A stretch of 64,000 nt of DNA from Phorcus lineatus (taxonomy: Eukaryota; Mollusca; Gastropoda; Trochida; Trochidae). Shown here piece by piece: positions 46,501 to 61,500 of the stretch. The notes under the pieces are model-generated. The model was not told where the DNA came from. It ran no database searches and saw nothing but the letters and a program-made list of their open reading frames with translations. The stretch is taken from assembly GCA_921293015.1 (NCBI GenBank), contig OV121086.1, forward strand, positions 37,199,194 through 37,263,193, in the 5' to 3' direction. Every line of letters starts with the position of its first letter. Position 1 is the first letter of the stretch. Made by a program: the position numbers and the translations under genes.

Positions 46501-49500
46501 TGACCTCCTCTACCATCTCCTTCACTAGGAGGAGACAGACATAGGAGTAGGCAGGGATTGGGAAAGGCAGTGGCCATGGGCCATTTTGCACATTGGATGA
46601 AAAAATGGCCCATTTAAATTTGAAGTTTTACCATTGCTACTAAGGGGAAGGGCCCATTCAAAATTCTGAAAAAGACTAAAAGTTCTATAGATGGCCCATT
46701 ATCAAAGGTGTCTTTCTCAATCCCTGAGTAGGTGTTTTGTAATTTAACAAGCAGTCTTCAAAATAGCTGTTCCATTTCACTTCAGTTTTGTGTCAACACT
46801 TGCAAAATTGGCCAGCATGTGGTTATGACTTATAAATATCTCTTTTCCTAGACCTAACAAATTAGAGTTTTGGTACAAAGTTGTGATAAGCCTGGTTTTG
46901 TTCTATTTTGCCAAAAGGGCTAAGAAAAATTTATATCAAGTCCATAAACATTTATTTCGAATGATAAATTGCTCAGGGAATGTTGACTGATGTAAAAGAA
47001 AAAAGAAAAAAAGATTCTTCACTAAAAAGTCATCATTTAGATATCTTACTTTTTCTTTGCAAAGACTTGAATTTTTTTCACTAGCAACTTACCACTCCTT
47101 GGGATGAAGTATTTCAAAGTTTCTAACACAAAAATTTGACTATGTTTCTGAAAATACCTCTTAATCACTGCTGGTAAATTTATGATATAATACAGATTGT
47201 TGTGACTTGATTCATTTTGAAATACACTAAGTATCTGTAAATAATTTTGTATAACATTGTACATTTATAAACATCTTCTGATTAACAAGCTATGTTTATT
47301 ATGTTGTTTCATATACGGAATGCTATTACAATAAAAATTTTAAAATAAATTGAAAATTAACATAACGGGGTGCATCTTCAATCTAATAACAATAGAATAG
47401 ATTTGAAAGATATCAAAATAAGATCCAAAAGCAAAGAACAAAGTGTGCCATATAAATATATATATATATATAAAGAAGATGAAAGCTGTTAATGCAGAAT
47501 GTTCCTATTTGTTATTCCTGTAACTCTGCCATTAAGAAAAGATGGCAGTAATGATTTTTTCCAGCCAGTGTGGTACAACAGAAGTTCACAAATATTTATT
47601 CAGTCATGCTGATTGTCACCTACACACAAAACATAACTGGTGCCACTCTCAATGACTGATAATTTTTAGCTTTGATGCAAAATGTCACTTAATCTGTGAC
47701 ATCTTAAAAGTTAACTCAGATCTCTAAAATGTGCATTGCCCTAAAACCATGATTAAAGTTTAAAAGGACAGTCATGTCAAGATTATTTTTTTGTGGAAAC
47801 AAAATTCATGAAGACATTCCAGTTTATACATGTTTATTATTAGTGCATGATTATAACAGAACTCTGTTGAAACGTGTTACTGAGGGTAACATTTTGGTTG
47901 ATTTAGATTTGACAACAGATAAATGAGAGCGCACACTTGGTAAAATAAAACAAGAGTGAGAAGTGAAGCTATTCATCAGCGCTACAAGCGTGTGAAAACC
48001 CTTGCTTTAATCAATCAAGGTAATGTTTGATTAGTCTCATTATTCGTAAATGTGGGGATACTTTACATCAATTTTTATACTGCAGTACAATTAACAGTGA
48101 TACAGACCCTTTTATTTCATGTCATTTCCACAAAAACAAGATGGCAGACTGGATGCTGATAGGTCAGGCTCTTTAAATATGACAGTTATTGAAACTGGAG
48201 GAGATATGCCCAGATATTGAAGAGTTGGTGTTTGTAAGTAATACAGTGTTAATCTTTTCACAGCTTTGCCGACAAAAACAGGAAGTTAGCATTTTAGTGA
48301 ATAACATAAATGAAAAGATAAAATGTTCAGATTATAATTATCATTGATTACTCTGAGCATATAATCAGCATCAAGAAACTATATCCAAAGAATATCAACA
48401 AAGCAGTTTGTCAGACAAATATATTGTTAATGAAGGTTAGTCAACAAGAAAGTTGTAATTAATTGATTGAACAACTGACGAACAAACTACCTGGTTTCTA
48501 GACACATGCTTTTCCACATCGTGATGGTGATGCTACCAAAACAAATAAACAAAATAAATTCGTACTTTTCAACTCTCATGCAGTCAGTTGCGGTAAAAAA
48601 ACTAAGGGAAAGTGTTACAAATATACTCTTGATCATGCTAAATTCTATTTAGGACAAATTGTGGAATGCTATCAATATTTTTATTTTACTTATTTGTTTT
48701 ATCTTTATTTTCTTTCTCCCAAATTACACCATTACAGCTCTTATAGTTCTTTAATCCTCAACTGTTGTAATCATACGATATCATAGATAATGAGTATCAG
48801 CCTTCTCATACCTTTTGGAATAATTTTGATTATCAATTTGTCTTGACAACTCAAATCATAAACAACATGCAAAATATTAACAAAAAACAATAAACTAAAT
48901 TGTAGGTGTCATTTCATTTTTTCTTATTTAACACATTCCCAAAATTTAAAAAACCCATGCTTAATAAATTTAAGGAAATAAATTTTGAGATTATAAGATT
49001 TGATTGCCTCGAATTTCCAAACCATGTAAAGAAATATCAAATCCCATTATAATTCAAATGTCAGTGAATTTGTATTTCAAAATTTCCTAAGAATTCTTTT
49101 GAAACTTCTGCATATTTCATAAATTGAATGTTCAAACTTTAAAAAGTGAAAACGTTTCATTTTGATATATATAAAAAAAGAATGAAATGACAGCTAACGA
49201 ACAAATCAAAGGGGTCTCACATAAACCAAGGGAGGTAACTGAGTAGAAGCAGAACAGAAGCCAGTCAGCACACGGAGCCTAAGACAAGCATGCATACCTT
49301 TTTTACCTTCATATTCCGCACTGAAAAGATGCGCACAGTGTAATGGGCCCGTTGGATCGTGTTTAGAAGTTTCACCGACATGCTGCCGTAGATTTCTAGC
49401 CCATCATTCGGCCAGTACTGATCACACTTACGCTGAAATGGATGGTTTAAAGTGTTATATATTTTAAGATAGTTTACAACAATGTTAATGTATGGCACTT

Positions 49501-52500
49501 ATGATTAAAAATGACTGCTTGGTAAATCATGTCACAATGCAAAGATGGGGGAAGTTGTAATGTATTGTTCTTATTAATCATTATCATACTGATAAGGAGA
49601 GAGAGAGAGGGTTTCTTTTGTAAAAGGGCCACTGGCCCATGAAACATTTAGTTGTTCGAAACAAAGAATTGCTGAAATGCATTAAATATTAACTTAGTAC
49701 TATATGACTGTCATAAGGCAATGTTAATAAAGCTGCATACGATTACATAACAGGTAAGAACTAAAGATTTGAAATTCAAGATCAACGTCCAAGATTAATA
49801 GGCCGATTTAACACTTAAAGAGTGACGAGATGACTTTTGTATTGTGAAAAGAGAGTTTTTTAACAGTAAAGGCTAAGTGCTTTAACGGACTGTTAGTAGG
49901 GAATCATAACATTTCTAAATGACACATTAAAAACGCATCAAGGAACGCATCTAATGACTTGTTAACTAACTTTACAGTCATAATATATCAAAGTACTTAA
50001 TAGTCGCTTGTAAAACAGGATTTTGAAAGGGTCCATATCTACATAATTTCCCTATCTAAGGTTAATTGTGGATAACTCACCCGCCCCCTCTCCATCAAGT
50101 TGGTGATCATGACGATGACGCTACAGTTCTGTTCCCAGATCATGCGCCAGTAGTCTGCAAATGTCTGTGGCAGTGGACCCTGGGTTGCTATGTATGCTTT
50201 TGGTTTCTTGTAGCCCTGCAAGTAAGAGGGACATAATTGATCAACACAGAATCTCAGTTACAAGGAAGCAGATCACTGTCATGTGGACAGTACTGCGCTG
50301 AAATTCAGTGTAGCATTACACCCAAACCTAAGTTCATGTAGAACAGTTCTCTACTGCAGACAAAGATGCCGAGCCCTTGACGATATTCAAATCATCGACC
50401 TATTGACCCAAGGCATAACAGCTATCCCGTCCTGTAGGAGTAGCTGTGGAAAGGACATCATATCAGTGCATTTGGCCAAGAAATAACATGTAGAATACAT
50501 GCTTGCATTTGAAGGGGCAATAAGATGGACATCACAAGGGAAGAGACACAAAGGAAAAGTCCTGTTCAGGAACGAGGATTGACCTGCATCAGATAAAGCA
50601 CCGGGTGTAGGACTGGCCATATCAGCAAGCATTAGTTGATGCCCTAAGGTCATCAAGAGGATAAAGAAAATAATTTGTATCATAAATTTACTTTAGACGT
50701 GCACTTATTCTTTGATTTAATTGCACGTTAACCTACTAAGATAAAATATTTTGAATCATTTAAAGGGATAGGGGTTTTTTTATATAAAAATCACTATCAT
50801 TAATTCAACAAAAAACTTTACAATGACATGAGCTACTACAGGTAGGATAAATACTTACATCAATATAGTTAGCATTTATATAATCTGAGTGTCGTAATCG
50901 TCCCAGTTCTGTCTTCAATATAACTCTAGAGTGGTCAACTGAAACAACACAAGGTATCAACATTAAATAAAGTTAAACAAATTCATTTGTGGTAAATATT
51001 TTTGAAATCAACTGCACACATAGGAGAAAAGCCTTTATAGCAAAACTTGTTAAAGGCAGCATGATGTCAAAACATGCCATTTACAGAAATCATTTTCAAG
51101 TATTTTTGACAGAATTATATCTTTCCTTGGAAAGTAAAGTAAGTTATGAGGTACTTACATGCAGCAATATTAATGTATCTGTTTTTGCCTCTATTTTCAG
51201 GTAAACTTGAACTTTCACACCGGAAATCAACTGAAGTATTCTTGTTGATGTCCTGTGGGGTAAAAAACAAAGAAAATGTATTTGTTAGTTCTATTGCAAT
51301 ATCACCTTTGCTTGGACAAAAAGTTGAGGTGAGGCTATTTGGCTTTTTAACACAGCTATAATAATTATCTCACTTGGCAGATAGTGTTATAGCAGGGAGA
51401 TAACCGCTATATTTATTATTTAATCTGGCTACATAGAGCAATGAAAACTAACAGCTGGCTGAATCTATCTGATGGCATTGCCCTGAATTACACTGAAGAA
51501 CCAGTCAATATTTATAATGGTGGAATGACCCTGCACACATAAGTACCAGTTCACAATTCAATCAATCAAATTGCAAAGCTCTACAACTTCCATGTTATCA
51601 CCAAATCCTCTCTTATTACAGGAAAAATGTTTGAATTTACAGAAGATATATACTCAAAGGACTTACATCAAATTCTTGAGAGAAACCAATATCGGAATCG
51701 GCATGAAGTGTCTCCACGTGACGAATGAAATTACTCACAGGAGTCTCAGGATATTCTTTTTCATCTAAAATAATATCATACACAGGCGATATATCAAATG
51801 TAACACTATCAATGAAATCAATTTTATAAGAAAATCCTCTTTGAGAACAAGAATCTAGATTTTCGAAGCTCTCTTAGCACTAAGATCGTCGTAAGTACCA
51901 TACATTAACATTGGCTTACGACTATCTTAGCACTAAGAGAGCTTCGAAAATCTGGGCCCAGGTCTATGCAGGAAAGATAAATGGAACATGAGATACATAT
52001 TTAATCAGTGAGTGAGTGAGTGACTATCATTAGTCTCTTGCAGTAGTTTACAAACTTTGGTTGGTTTGGTTTGGTGGCAGACAGATCAGCAATGTCTACA
52101 ACACAATTTGGTCTCGCATGAAGGGAAGATAACTCTAAAAACACACCTGCTGGTTCAGCGACAGTGACGACGGTAGGCGGGGTTGAGTGAGAGTTGCTGG
52201 GTACAGCGAGGTAGTAGTACGCAGCCTGGTAACACTTCCGACATGCAAATGATCTGCAACACGGAGACGGAGTTAGCATGTGACTTACTGCTTGGAACAG
52301 CTTGCTCAAAATTTCAACGATTAGCATCACACTCAGGATACTTCACCCTTACCCTTCAACAATCCTGAATCAAAGTATTTATTGAATGAACACTGAAAAT
52401 TTTCTTTATCATCTAATATTGACATACAACTCTCACGCTGAGATTATCAGAATCTCTGCAAAACATAACAGTTCAGCCAAAGAAAACAAACACTTACAAA

Positions 52501-55500
52501 TTCAAAGAAAATTTCTACCCTGAAAATATAGTTGCAATTCATTTTACCTATATCCGACGAAGATGATGACCACAACAAGAATGACGATGATTGCGATAAC
52601 AACTCCGGCGATTATCCCAGCTGACATGACCTCTTCGTCTTGAACCTTCTCAATCCGTGGAACTGTGGGTAAACATGGTAGAAGTGAAATGGGCGGTAGT
52701 AATAGACAAGCCTATCTATTCTTGAAGAGGTCATATTGGATTCATATGATGCTATGAGGAATATTCCATTTTCACATGATCTGTTTAGAGTCAGCAAAGA
52801 TGGAACAATGTAGTACTCAAGAGTCATTCTAAACATCTATTAATTCTGGGTAATCATATCTGTGTTGATATTTTTCATTTGGGGGATGTGAGCAGTGCAA
52901 TGGTTGTAATACACTGAGTAATAGCTAGGAAATATCTTTAATCTGAAGAAGACGATCATATAAAGGTACTTTGCCATTTTTATTCAAATTTTCTACTTCA
53001 AAGAAAACAATACTTATCCTTTACATAATGCCTTCTGGTCAATTGGAAAAAGATTATACTGAGAACACAATCCTGACTTTTTTTTAACTTTATATAAAAT
53101 ATAATTCTAAATACTAGGATAATAAACTTGAAGAAAGTAATAACCTCATGAAAATTTTTTTAACATCTTTTTTAATTAAGCTATTAATGTCATCAATATA
53201 ATGACAATTTCATTAGATGTTAACATTTCAAAGGAGAACTGATTGGCATATTAATCAAGATAAAAGATTTCTTTTGAGTATATATTTTTCCTTTACTGTA
53301 GCTAGAAAATAAATCCAAATTGATTTGAGACTGATAATGAAAAGAAAAAACAAACATTGTGATAAAGATTGGGATACAACAATAAACAATTTAGAATCAC
53401 AACAACACTAAAGTGACAAGTAAATGCTTCGAATAATATTTTTTCATAAAAACTTGTTCTTACGTCCTTATACTACATTGTCAAATATTTCCCTTAGCAC
53501 TTGGGACTTTCCCATTTAGCTCGGCATAAACTGAGTGAAGATGTTAAATACGTGAGCAAGACTGTTGAGTTATATGAAGTGATCATGTGACCCTGATAGT
53601 CAAAATATGTTCGTAACACTATGATAAAAAATAATCATGAACACAGTTGAAAATACTACTAGTGCATAGTGATATGACTTGTGAGTGTACCACCACCATG
53701 ACGAATACGAACCGTACTCACCGGCCCATCCTTAGAGGGAAGTAAAAAACAACAAAATGTAACAACATCACAATATCTATAACAACCACTTCAGGAGCTA
53801 TTGCTACAGTCAACACCCAACTGCCTATGAATGAAAACTTGGAACTAATATCTAATCCAAGACTCCTTCCCGTCAAAGACGTAGCTTGCACCAATTTGTC
53901 CAGCTAGTTTGAGCTATGCTGCATTGTCCCAAAAGTTTGTACCCTCATTGGCCTTTTTGGTAAATGCTGGGAGATTTCTGATAAGACTATCAAGCTAAGC
54001 TGCAGTACACTGAAGTACTGGCAATGAAACATGATGAAATACAGCAAGGCTTAAGTAAGTCAGTGATAGACTGGTGCTAGCTATACCTTGCAGCAGAAGT
54101 TGACTATAAGGGAAGCATGGAAGGTAAGATAGGGTTTTTACTATGAAGAAAACGCCATTGCCTCTTTAAGCTAAGTGGAAGTTATGACTATTTGTGGGTC
54201 ACTGGAAATGGCTTGTTGGTAATTTCAGACAATATTTGTAAGCAAAATGTTTTTTAAGTATATCACAGGGACTGACATTTTATGATCAAAGGTTAAAATT
54301 TCATTTGGTAAATTGTAATGCTGAACAGAGGCGCTCCTGAAGTTATTCTAATAATGAATGATTCTATAAATGATATGAAAATGAGTTATGAAATGAAAAT
54401 TGATAATGACATGAAAGAAGGAGTAAAAAGCAAAAGGTGAAAAAAAATTAGTTGCCAAAAAAATCATCAAAATGAAAGCCATCTAAGAAAGGAATTGCTG
54501 ACTACTGTTGAAAACGGAGTAAAATTTGTCCATCAAATGAAATACGTTTTAAAGTTCAAAATTTCATATTATTATAAAACAACTGTGTTAATTTTCTATA
54601 CGACATACTTTTATTTTCACAAGACCAAAGTTGGATCATTCAGGGATAGGGATAGACACCTTTAACAATGGGCAATTTTTAGGGCTTTTAGTCATTTAAG
54701 AATTTTGTATACGTCATTCACCTTTGTAGCAATAGTAAAATTTCTTATTACGGTAAGCCATTTTTTCATCCAATGTACAAAATGGTCTATGCCACAAAAA
54801 CCTTTATCATTTTACAGTTTATAAAAACCTCTTCCATATAATCACAAGTACTGGTAAGTTGGTGCAACGAGGGTTGAAATTGTGCAAACAACGTAACAAT
54901 CAATCTAAGAGTCACATGCAAACTGGAACAACATTACAATGGACAAGCTGAGTCTTCTACGGTCCACCTACCATAGTCATCAGCCTCCACAATGCCATAC
55001 GATATATCAGAGCGACTCGCTACAAATCAAAACACACTATTTAACGCCAGGAGACTCGGACAATGCACACAGGCTGGAGATGAAAGTACAGAGAGTGGAG
55101 AGAGGATCTTATATCAAGTAGTTGTCTTCAGATTAGAGAGATTCTTAAACACACCACCGGGTCTAACAAAGCCATGTTCCATAATATAAATGTAAACAGC
55201 AAAGCAATTCAACAATTTTGTGCCTAACTTACTAGAATCACAAGGCATTAAATTGGATTCTCTTGGATTGGCAAACATCCAGAGATTAGTTACCCAGGAA
55301 TATACCTCAAAGCCCATTTAACACTCTTTGAATGAGGTTCTTTTTCTGGGAGAACATCCCTTGGGCAAAGGCCTCTTTTTTATATGGGCGTTATCCATTA
55401 CATGTTACGAACAACCTTCCCTTGAAGGCTAGACATGACAGTCCCTATCACCTGTTAGTTGCTGCATTGCACCCTTATTTGTGGTCAAGTACAGTACCTT

Positions 55501-58500
55501 ATTAGGAAATGAGTAGAAATGTGCGGAAGATTTCTAATAAGCCTATCGAGTTCAATTGCAGTACAGGGTGCGAAATCGTCATTTAAACACTGCACCAGTG
55601 CAGGTGAAAATCGTCTTGTGCAGTCTAAATTAGTTACTGGACTGCACCGGGTGCAGTTTGAAAAATAACATATTTTCAAATACCTTTCGCATATAACTGT
55701 TCCAATCATGAATGTTTTTCTTAAATTTCACAAACAGCTTTAATCATTCCAATATTTTATAAAGGCAAACTTCCGAGAATCGTCAGTGACGATCGCCATG
55801 TTGATATTTTATGCTCTTACTATTTACTCCCTCTGTAAATTTCCCATTCTCCGGCATGCTGTTGACAGTGTTATGAGTTTGTTTAACGAGGGTGGCAAAA
55901 AGAATAGCCCCTCAAATATGCCATGTGCTCTGTCGAAGTGTAAACAAAAAGTTCTATCGGCATTTCAAGGGTATAACAAAATTTTGTTGACTCTAAAAAT
56001 ACACTATATGTACTATGACTGCTTGGAATAAATGATAAGATCGTAAGTTTTTTAATTTTACTCTGCATTTTACAATTTTGCCATCGCTATTGAAAATATC
56101 AACATCGTTTGACTTGGTCTATATATTCGTTTCTGGACTGCAACCAGTTTGAAAGATCAGCTTATTTCTTATTTCCAAGATTAGTTTTAACTTTATTCAA
56201 TTGAAAACGATAACAAAAAGATTTAAAACGTTTGCAACACCAAAACAGTGATTTACTTCCGCATTTTAACAAAAATAGCTAAATTCAGACTCTTCGGATA
56301 TTTCCGTGAGAACTCGTTTTTAACTTCAGTGAAAACATTGTCGCTTAGCAACCATATCGTCCTGCTGTCACACCTGGCCAAGATGTCAAAACAAGCTGGT
56401 CAATCGAAACTCTTACAGTTTTTTACGAAGACGGACAAAACTGATAAGAAAGATAGAGACAATCTGAATGAAACAGTGCCGGAAGCAAGCTCAAGTTCAG
56501 CCGAACAAATTACAGAGAATTTTACAGAAATTCAAGAAAGTACGAGTCTGCCTAGGTCAAGTGAGAAACGTGCTTCTGAACATATTGACGATCTTTGGTG
56601 CAGCCAGAGAGACACAGGTGCAGTCTGGTAAAATCAGTTGACTGCACTTGGTGCAGGGCATGAAAAAAAACGAATTCGTACCCTGCAGTAGGCTAAAAAG
56701 TTGATTCAGAAAACTTAAGGAACTGTAGCAAGACTTTTCTTAGTCTGTTATTGAGAGGAGCATGAGTTAGACTTGTGGGGGAGTTGGGGATGAAGAGGTA
56801 AAGAGTTAATCATTCAGCTGTTCTCAACAAATGCTTCCAGGTATGTCATTAAAGACTGAATATATTAATTTGAAATTTGGAATTTTTTTTTATTTGGAAC
56901 GGTTGCTTTGGTCAGAGTTTTGATATTTTTGTCTACATGACATCAGTACAAGGCATTATAACATGACAAACCTACATCGGATAGTCAATAAAGCCTCGCA
57001 GCCTATTGACCAGTTGGGTTATAATGGAGGCTTTTTATGCTAGACCCTGTGGAGGTATACAAACTGGTTAGATCAGATGCGTGATACAATCAGTTCTCCA
57101 GGTATTTCAAATGTAAATTTAACAAAAACTCATTGAAATGATTTTGAAAATGTCAGCCATTACCCATTTATTAATTAACTTTTAAGTTTCAAGGGGTTAC
57201 TTGCAATTAAAATAGTGCAAGTAACTCAAATGGCTTGAATGGCAGAGCTAATATCTAATTTCACAACGTTTTAAATACATTTTTAGATTGCCAAGTTAAA
57301 CGTTTTTCTTTCACGACTATATTAACATTGTATCACACCATACCAGGAATACTGATTCAGAAATGATGCAATGGATGAATAAAATGGAAGGTTAACAATG
57401 AGAGGATGAATACATGAATCCTTAATGGATACAATCTATTTCTTCTTTTCAATGAAACATGACATATGTAATGAATGAAATGAACCTACATGCCTTGTAC
57501 TTCATAATTGAATATCAATCATAACTTAAGTTTATATCAACACATTTATGTTATGCTTCCTAATATAACAGGAAAACAGGTAGGAAATCTTGCATCATAC
57601 TTAAACTTATAAATATAGCTACCAATGACACTTTTTGACTTTTTTAAATATAAATGTCTTCATAAAAATCTCAATTCTTGATAAATACCTCCAAGTGTAA
57701 ACTGTTTTTGCTCTGTGAAGTTGCCGAGATATTGAGTCTTGGTGTAGAGGGACTGAGTGATGCCTGTCATTTTCAGTCTGTACTCTCGGTTAGCTGGGAT
57801 ATTCGTCAGATTCACCTGTAGGAAAACATAAGAATAACACGTCAGTATCTTTTTTCCTGATCACTATCACATTCTTAGTATATAGGCCAGACAAAATACA
57901 TAATTCGTTTGGAGTCAGGGAAACATTTTGCTCAATATTCAGGTAAGCACAACCTATAAAGAAATACTTTGTTAAAATGAATCGACTTTGGTGATGGAAA
58001 GAGTTGCCAAGTGGAAAATTTCCCCCGGCCCAGTTTGTTTTTTCAGTTTTTTAGTTTCATGTGAAGCCTCCTTTACTGGTTTGTTTAAAACTTTGCTGCA
58101 ATAGCCAAAATTTATTATTTGAGTGTAGCGCCTTCACAAATTAGCATTTAACACATCTTATTAGATTATCAAGTTTGTGCATAAAAGCTGGTACTGAAAA
58201 TAGGGTCCTTGCTGCATCAGCCATCATCCATAGTTTGAGTGTTGCGCCCTCACTGACCATTAACATTAACAACAAGGGCCTAGATTTTCAAAGCTCCCTT
58301 AGCACTAAGATAGTTTTAGTACGATCAATTAACATTGGCCTACGGCTATCTTAGTTTTTACAGAGCTTCGAAAATCTAGGGCAGGGAGATTTTTTATCCA
58401 ACTATCAAGTTTAGGTGAAGGATGCAGAAGAGCTGGCACAAAAAATAGGACAAAATTAAGACAGGCCTAATTAGTCAATGATTGAGACCTGCTGAAGAAA

Positions 58501-61500
58501 TGCCAGAGGATGTTGTAAGTTACAATGCATGTACATATTGAAAGAAATGTTAAGTTACCTCAGTGACAGAGCCATCAACCAGCATGTCCCAGTATTTGGC
58601 AGACTTCCTGATGTCCCACCACTTGATAAAGTAGTTGTTGATGGCCTTGTGTATGACCTCCGGGGGTTCCCACTGGAGGTACACGCTCGTCGGACCAGTC
58701 ACCTCAAACGCTGTGATTTTCGGGGCACTCGGACCTGAGGATGAGATGTACACAATAAGCTTTGAACCCTTTACCTTCTGAATGAATTTGTATTTGAGAA
58801 TGTTTTAAAGTCCGAGGCAAGAAGGTGATTACAATCAGAGCAGCAACTGTCTGATTCATGTCAAGACAGTTTGAAACAAGTTGAGACACTTAGCAAACTG
58901 ATTTTTGGCAACCACCATTGCAGTTTTGTTGTTGTAAAATTAGGGCATTTAACTTTATCAACAATCAACCCATATATGAGTGTGTGGAGATCTCTTTTCT
59001 TCATTTGTCATTTATATATTTTATGTAACTTTGGTAACAAATATATTTATAATATAATTTCAAGTTCCATTATGACGATCAATAATGGTTTGAATTTTGA
59101 AGTAAGAAAGATGAAACAGCTCACCTTGTACATCAGTAATGCCAGGAAAGATGTCGCTGAACTCCCCCTTACCTCCCCCTGTGTACGCTGCCACCCGGAT
59201 CTGGTATTGGGTGTATGGTTCTGTGGAGGTTACAGATTGATTCATGGGTCTTTTTCACAAGAAGAATCAAGAGGGATACTAAACATAGATATCTATCTGC
59301 TGTTGTAAGTATTTGACCATTTAAAGTGGTTGAATAACCAGAATTGGCCAGAATGCAGAATCTTACAAGCTGTGGATTATGACTAACTTTAACATAATCT
59401 GAATAGCACAGCAGCCCAAACTTCTCCCTATGCAGTCTATAAAACATAATATATCTGACAGGTCGATACTTGTAGTTTATTCTTCAATTTGCCATATAAT
59501 TTTGTGAATATTATACTCTACCCAGAATGCTAATATAACCTACCCAGAATGCTCGTAACTAAAAGACATTTATCATATAACTACTACTAACTGAGGTTGT
59601 TGATGTAGGCCGACATCCTGTTGCTGAGGTCCCCGGTGATGAATTTTGTAGACAAGCTGCCATTGACACTCCACTGGAGTTCGTATTGTTTGAGCCGTCC
59701 GTTAAGCTTCTTTGGAGGTTCCCAGTGTACATAGAAAGAGTCTGATTTCCTAGCTGTGATGTGTGTGATCCGGGGCTTGGTAGGCACTGAAATATGTTTG
59801 TTGAAATGCTTATGCCATTATTATAAATATAAATGTATAATTTGATATTCGTTGCTTAATGGAATTCTTTCTTTCAATAATTTCTCCCAAACTATTCAGT
59901 AATTAACATATCTTGTCGTAAGTTTAAGCTCAATGTTTATTATCAAATACTCTAATTAATATCAGTCACTGGTGAAGTGTAATGAAAATGGACATATGCA
60001 ATATACATTCAAAACAAGAAAAAAGTGAGCATCGCTCACATACCCCCGCAGCCCGTCTGATTTCTTCTCCCTCTAGTCTGAATTAATGATTCTGGATAGC
60101 CTGATTTACTAAAACTTACTGTAATAGTTTAAGAGTAAATGTGTCCCCATTGGAGCAACAGATCTGTTAATCGCTACAAGTCCAATTGCACAATCAAGGG
60201 CCATAAGTCTGTCAAAAATAATATTTCGGAAAAGGCTTTCAAACTCGATCAAGAGCATCAACAGGTGTGTCCAAAACCAAAATTTCATTCACCTAAGTGT
60301 GATACTGTCTGAGAAAACTTGTCCCAGTTTGAGCAACAGATCGGTTAATCACTACAAGTCAAATTGCGCAATCAAAGGCCATAACATTGTGAAAAATAAT
60401 ATTTCGACAATGGCTATCGAACTCGATCAAGAGCATCAACAGGTGTGTCCAAAACCAAAATTTCATTCACCTAAGTGTGAGAAAATCTGTCCCCATCGGA
60501 GCAACAGATCTTTTAATTGCTCCCAGTCCAATTTCAGAAGCAAGGGCCTAACTCTTTCCACAAAAAATTCGGAAATGGCTTTCGAACTTGATCAAGAGTA
60601 TCATCAGGTGTATCCATGATCAAAATTTCACTCCTTTTGGTGTAATAGTTTCTGAGAAAATCTGTCCCCATTGTACACCATACAACTAAGTAAAAAAATT
60701 ACGTTTCCATGGAAACGACAAAAAAAAATGAATTCCAGAAAATTCAAAATTGGTCCAAACTGTAGACAATGTTATGTTTAACAAGTGTGCAAAGTTTGGT
60801 TGATTTAGACGTAATGTTTTTTGAGTAAATTGATCGTAGCAGGGTATAAAAACAGTAAAAAAAAAATTCTTTTCAGCTATCAATTTAAAATTACGATCAC
60901 ATTATATTAAAATGAGGTAAATTTCAGTTAAAACAAAGCCTTTTTATATAAAAAAAAGTAACATAAACTATAAGCGTATTCACAAGCATTGCTAAGAGGA
61001 ATGGATTTGATGAATATAATTGAACTGAAGTGCGACTAGTAGATAAGCACCATAGTGTTATATTCCTGCCTACTGTGTGAAAAATTGTATAAAGACACTC
61101 ACCCCCCTCAGCGGTCCAGACTGTTTCATTCCCCGGGGGACCCATCCCTGCCCCGTTGATGGCCTGGAGCTGGATGTTGTACTTGGTGAAGGGCTGCAGG
61201 CCATACAGGACCATACTCTGTAACAAGGGCAAGAGCTGTTGGTGGAACACATAATTTATACCAATATTGGAAACATTCTGACACACTCAGACTAATAATT
61301 TTGTACAATTACCCTCAAAACAAGACTTATACTGTTGAATCAAATGAAAACTTTCATAAAATATGACAGACCAATTTGTCATGCTTCATGACATGCATTC
61401 TGGCCAAATATAGACTTTTGTAAATCATTCAGCAATTAAGGGTTTGTCAAAAGCGGATTATTTTAACAATAATATCACAGCCTGTCTGATTTCCCCCTCA

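Larger units (their letters stand above)
52663..57688 (-). other. 5 kb RPTP intron region with two small exons and several repeats
   Basis: Between FN3-d and the membrane exon. It contains a hAT-like element (55564-56695), a 48-nt exon (54972-55019), a 9-nt microexon (53722-53730), a GGGCAATTTTTAGGGC family member (about 54640-54790) and an older repeat (from about 53940) related to the DNA flanking the hAT-like element. No other coding sequence seen. Confidence 0.5.
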
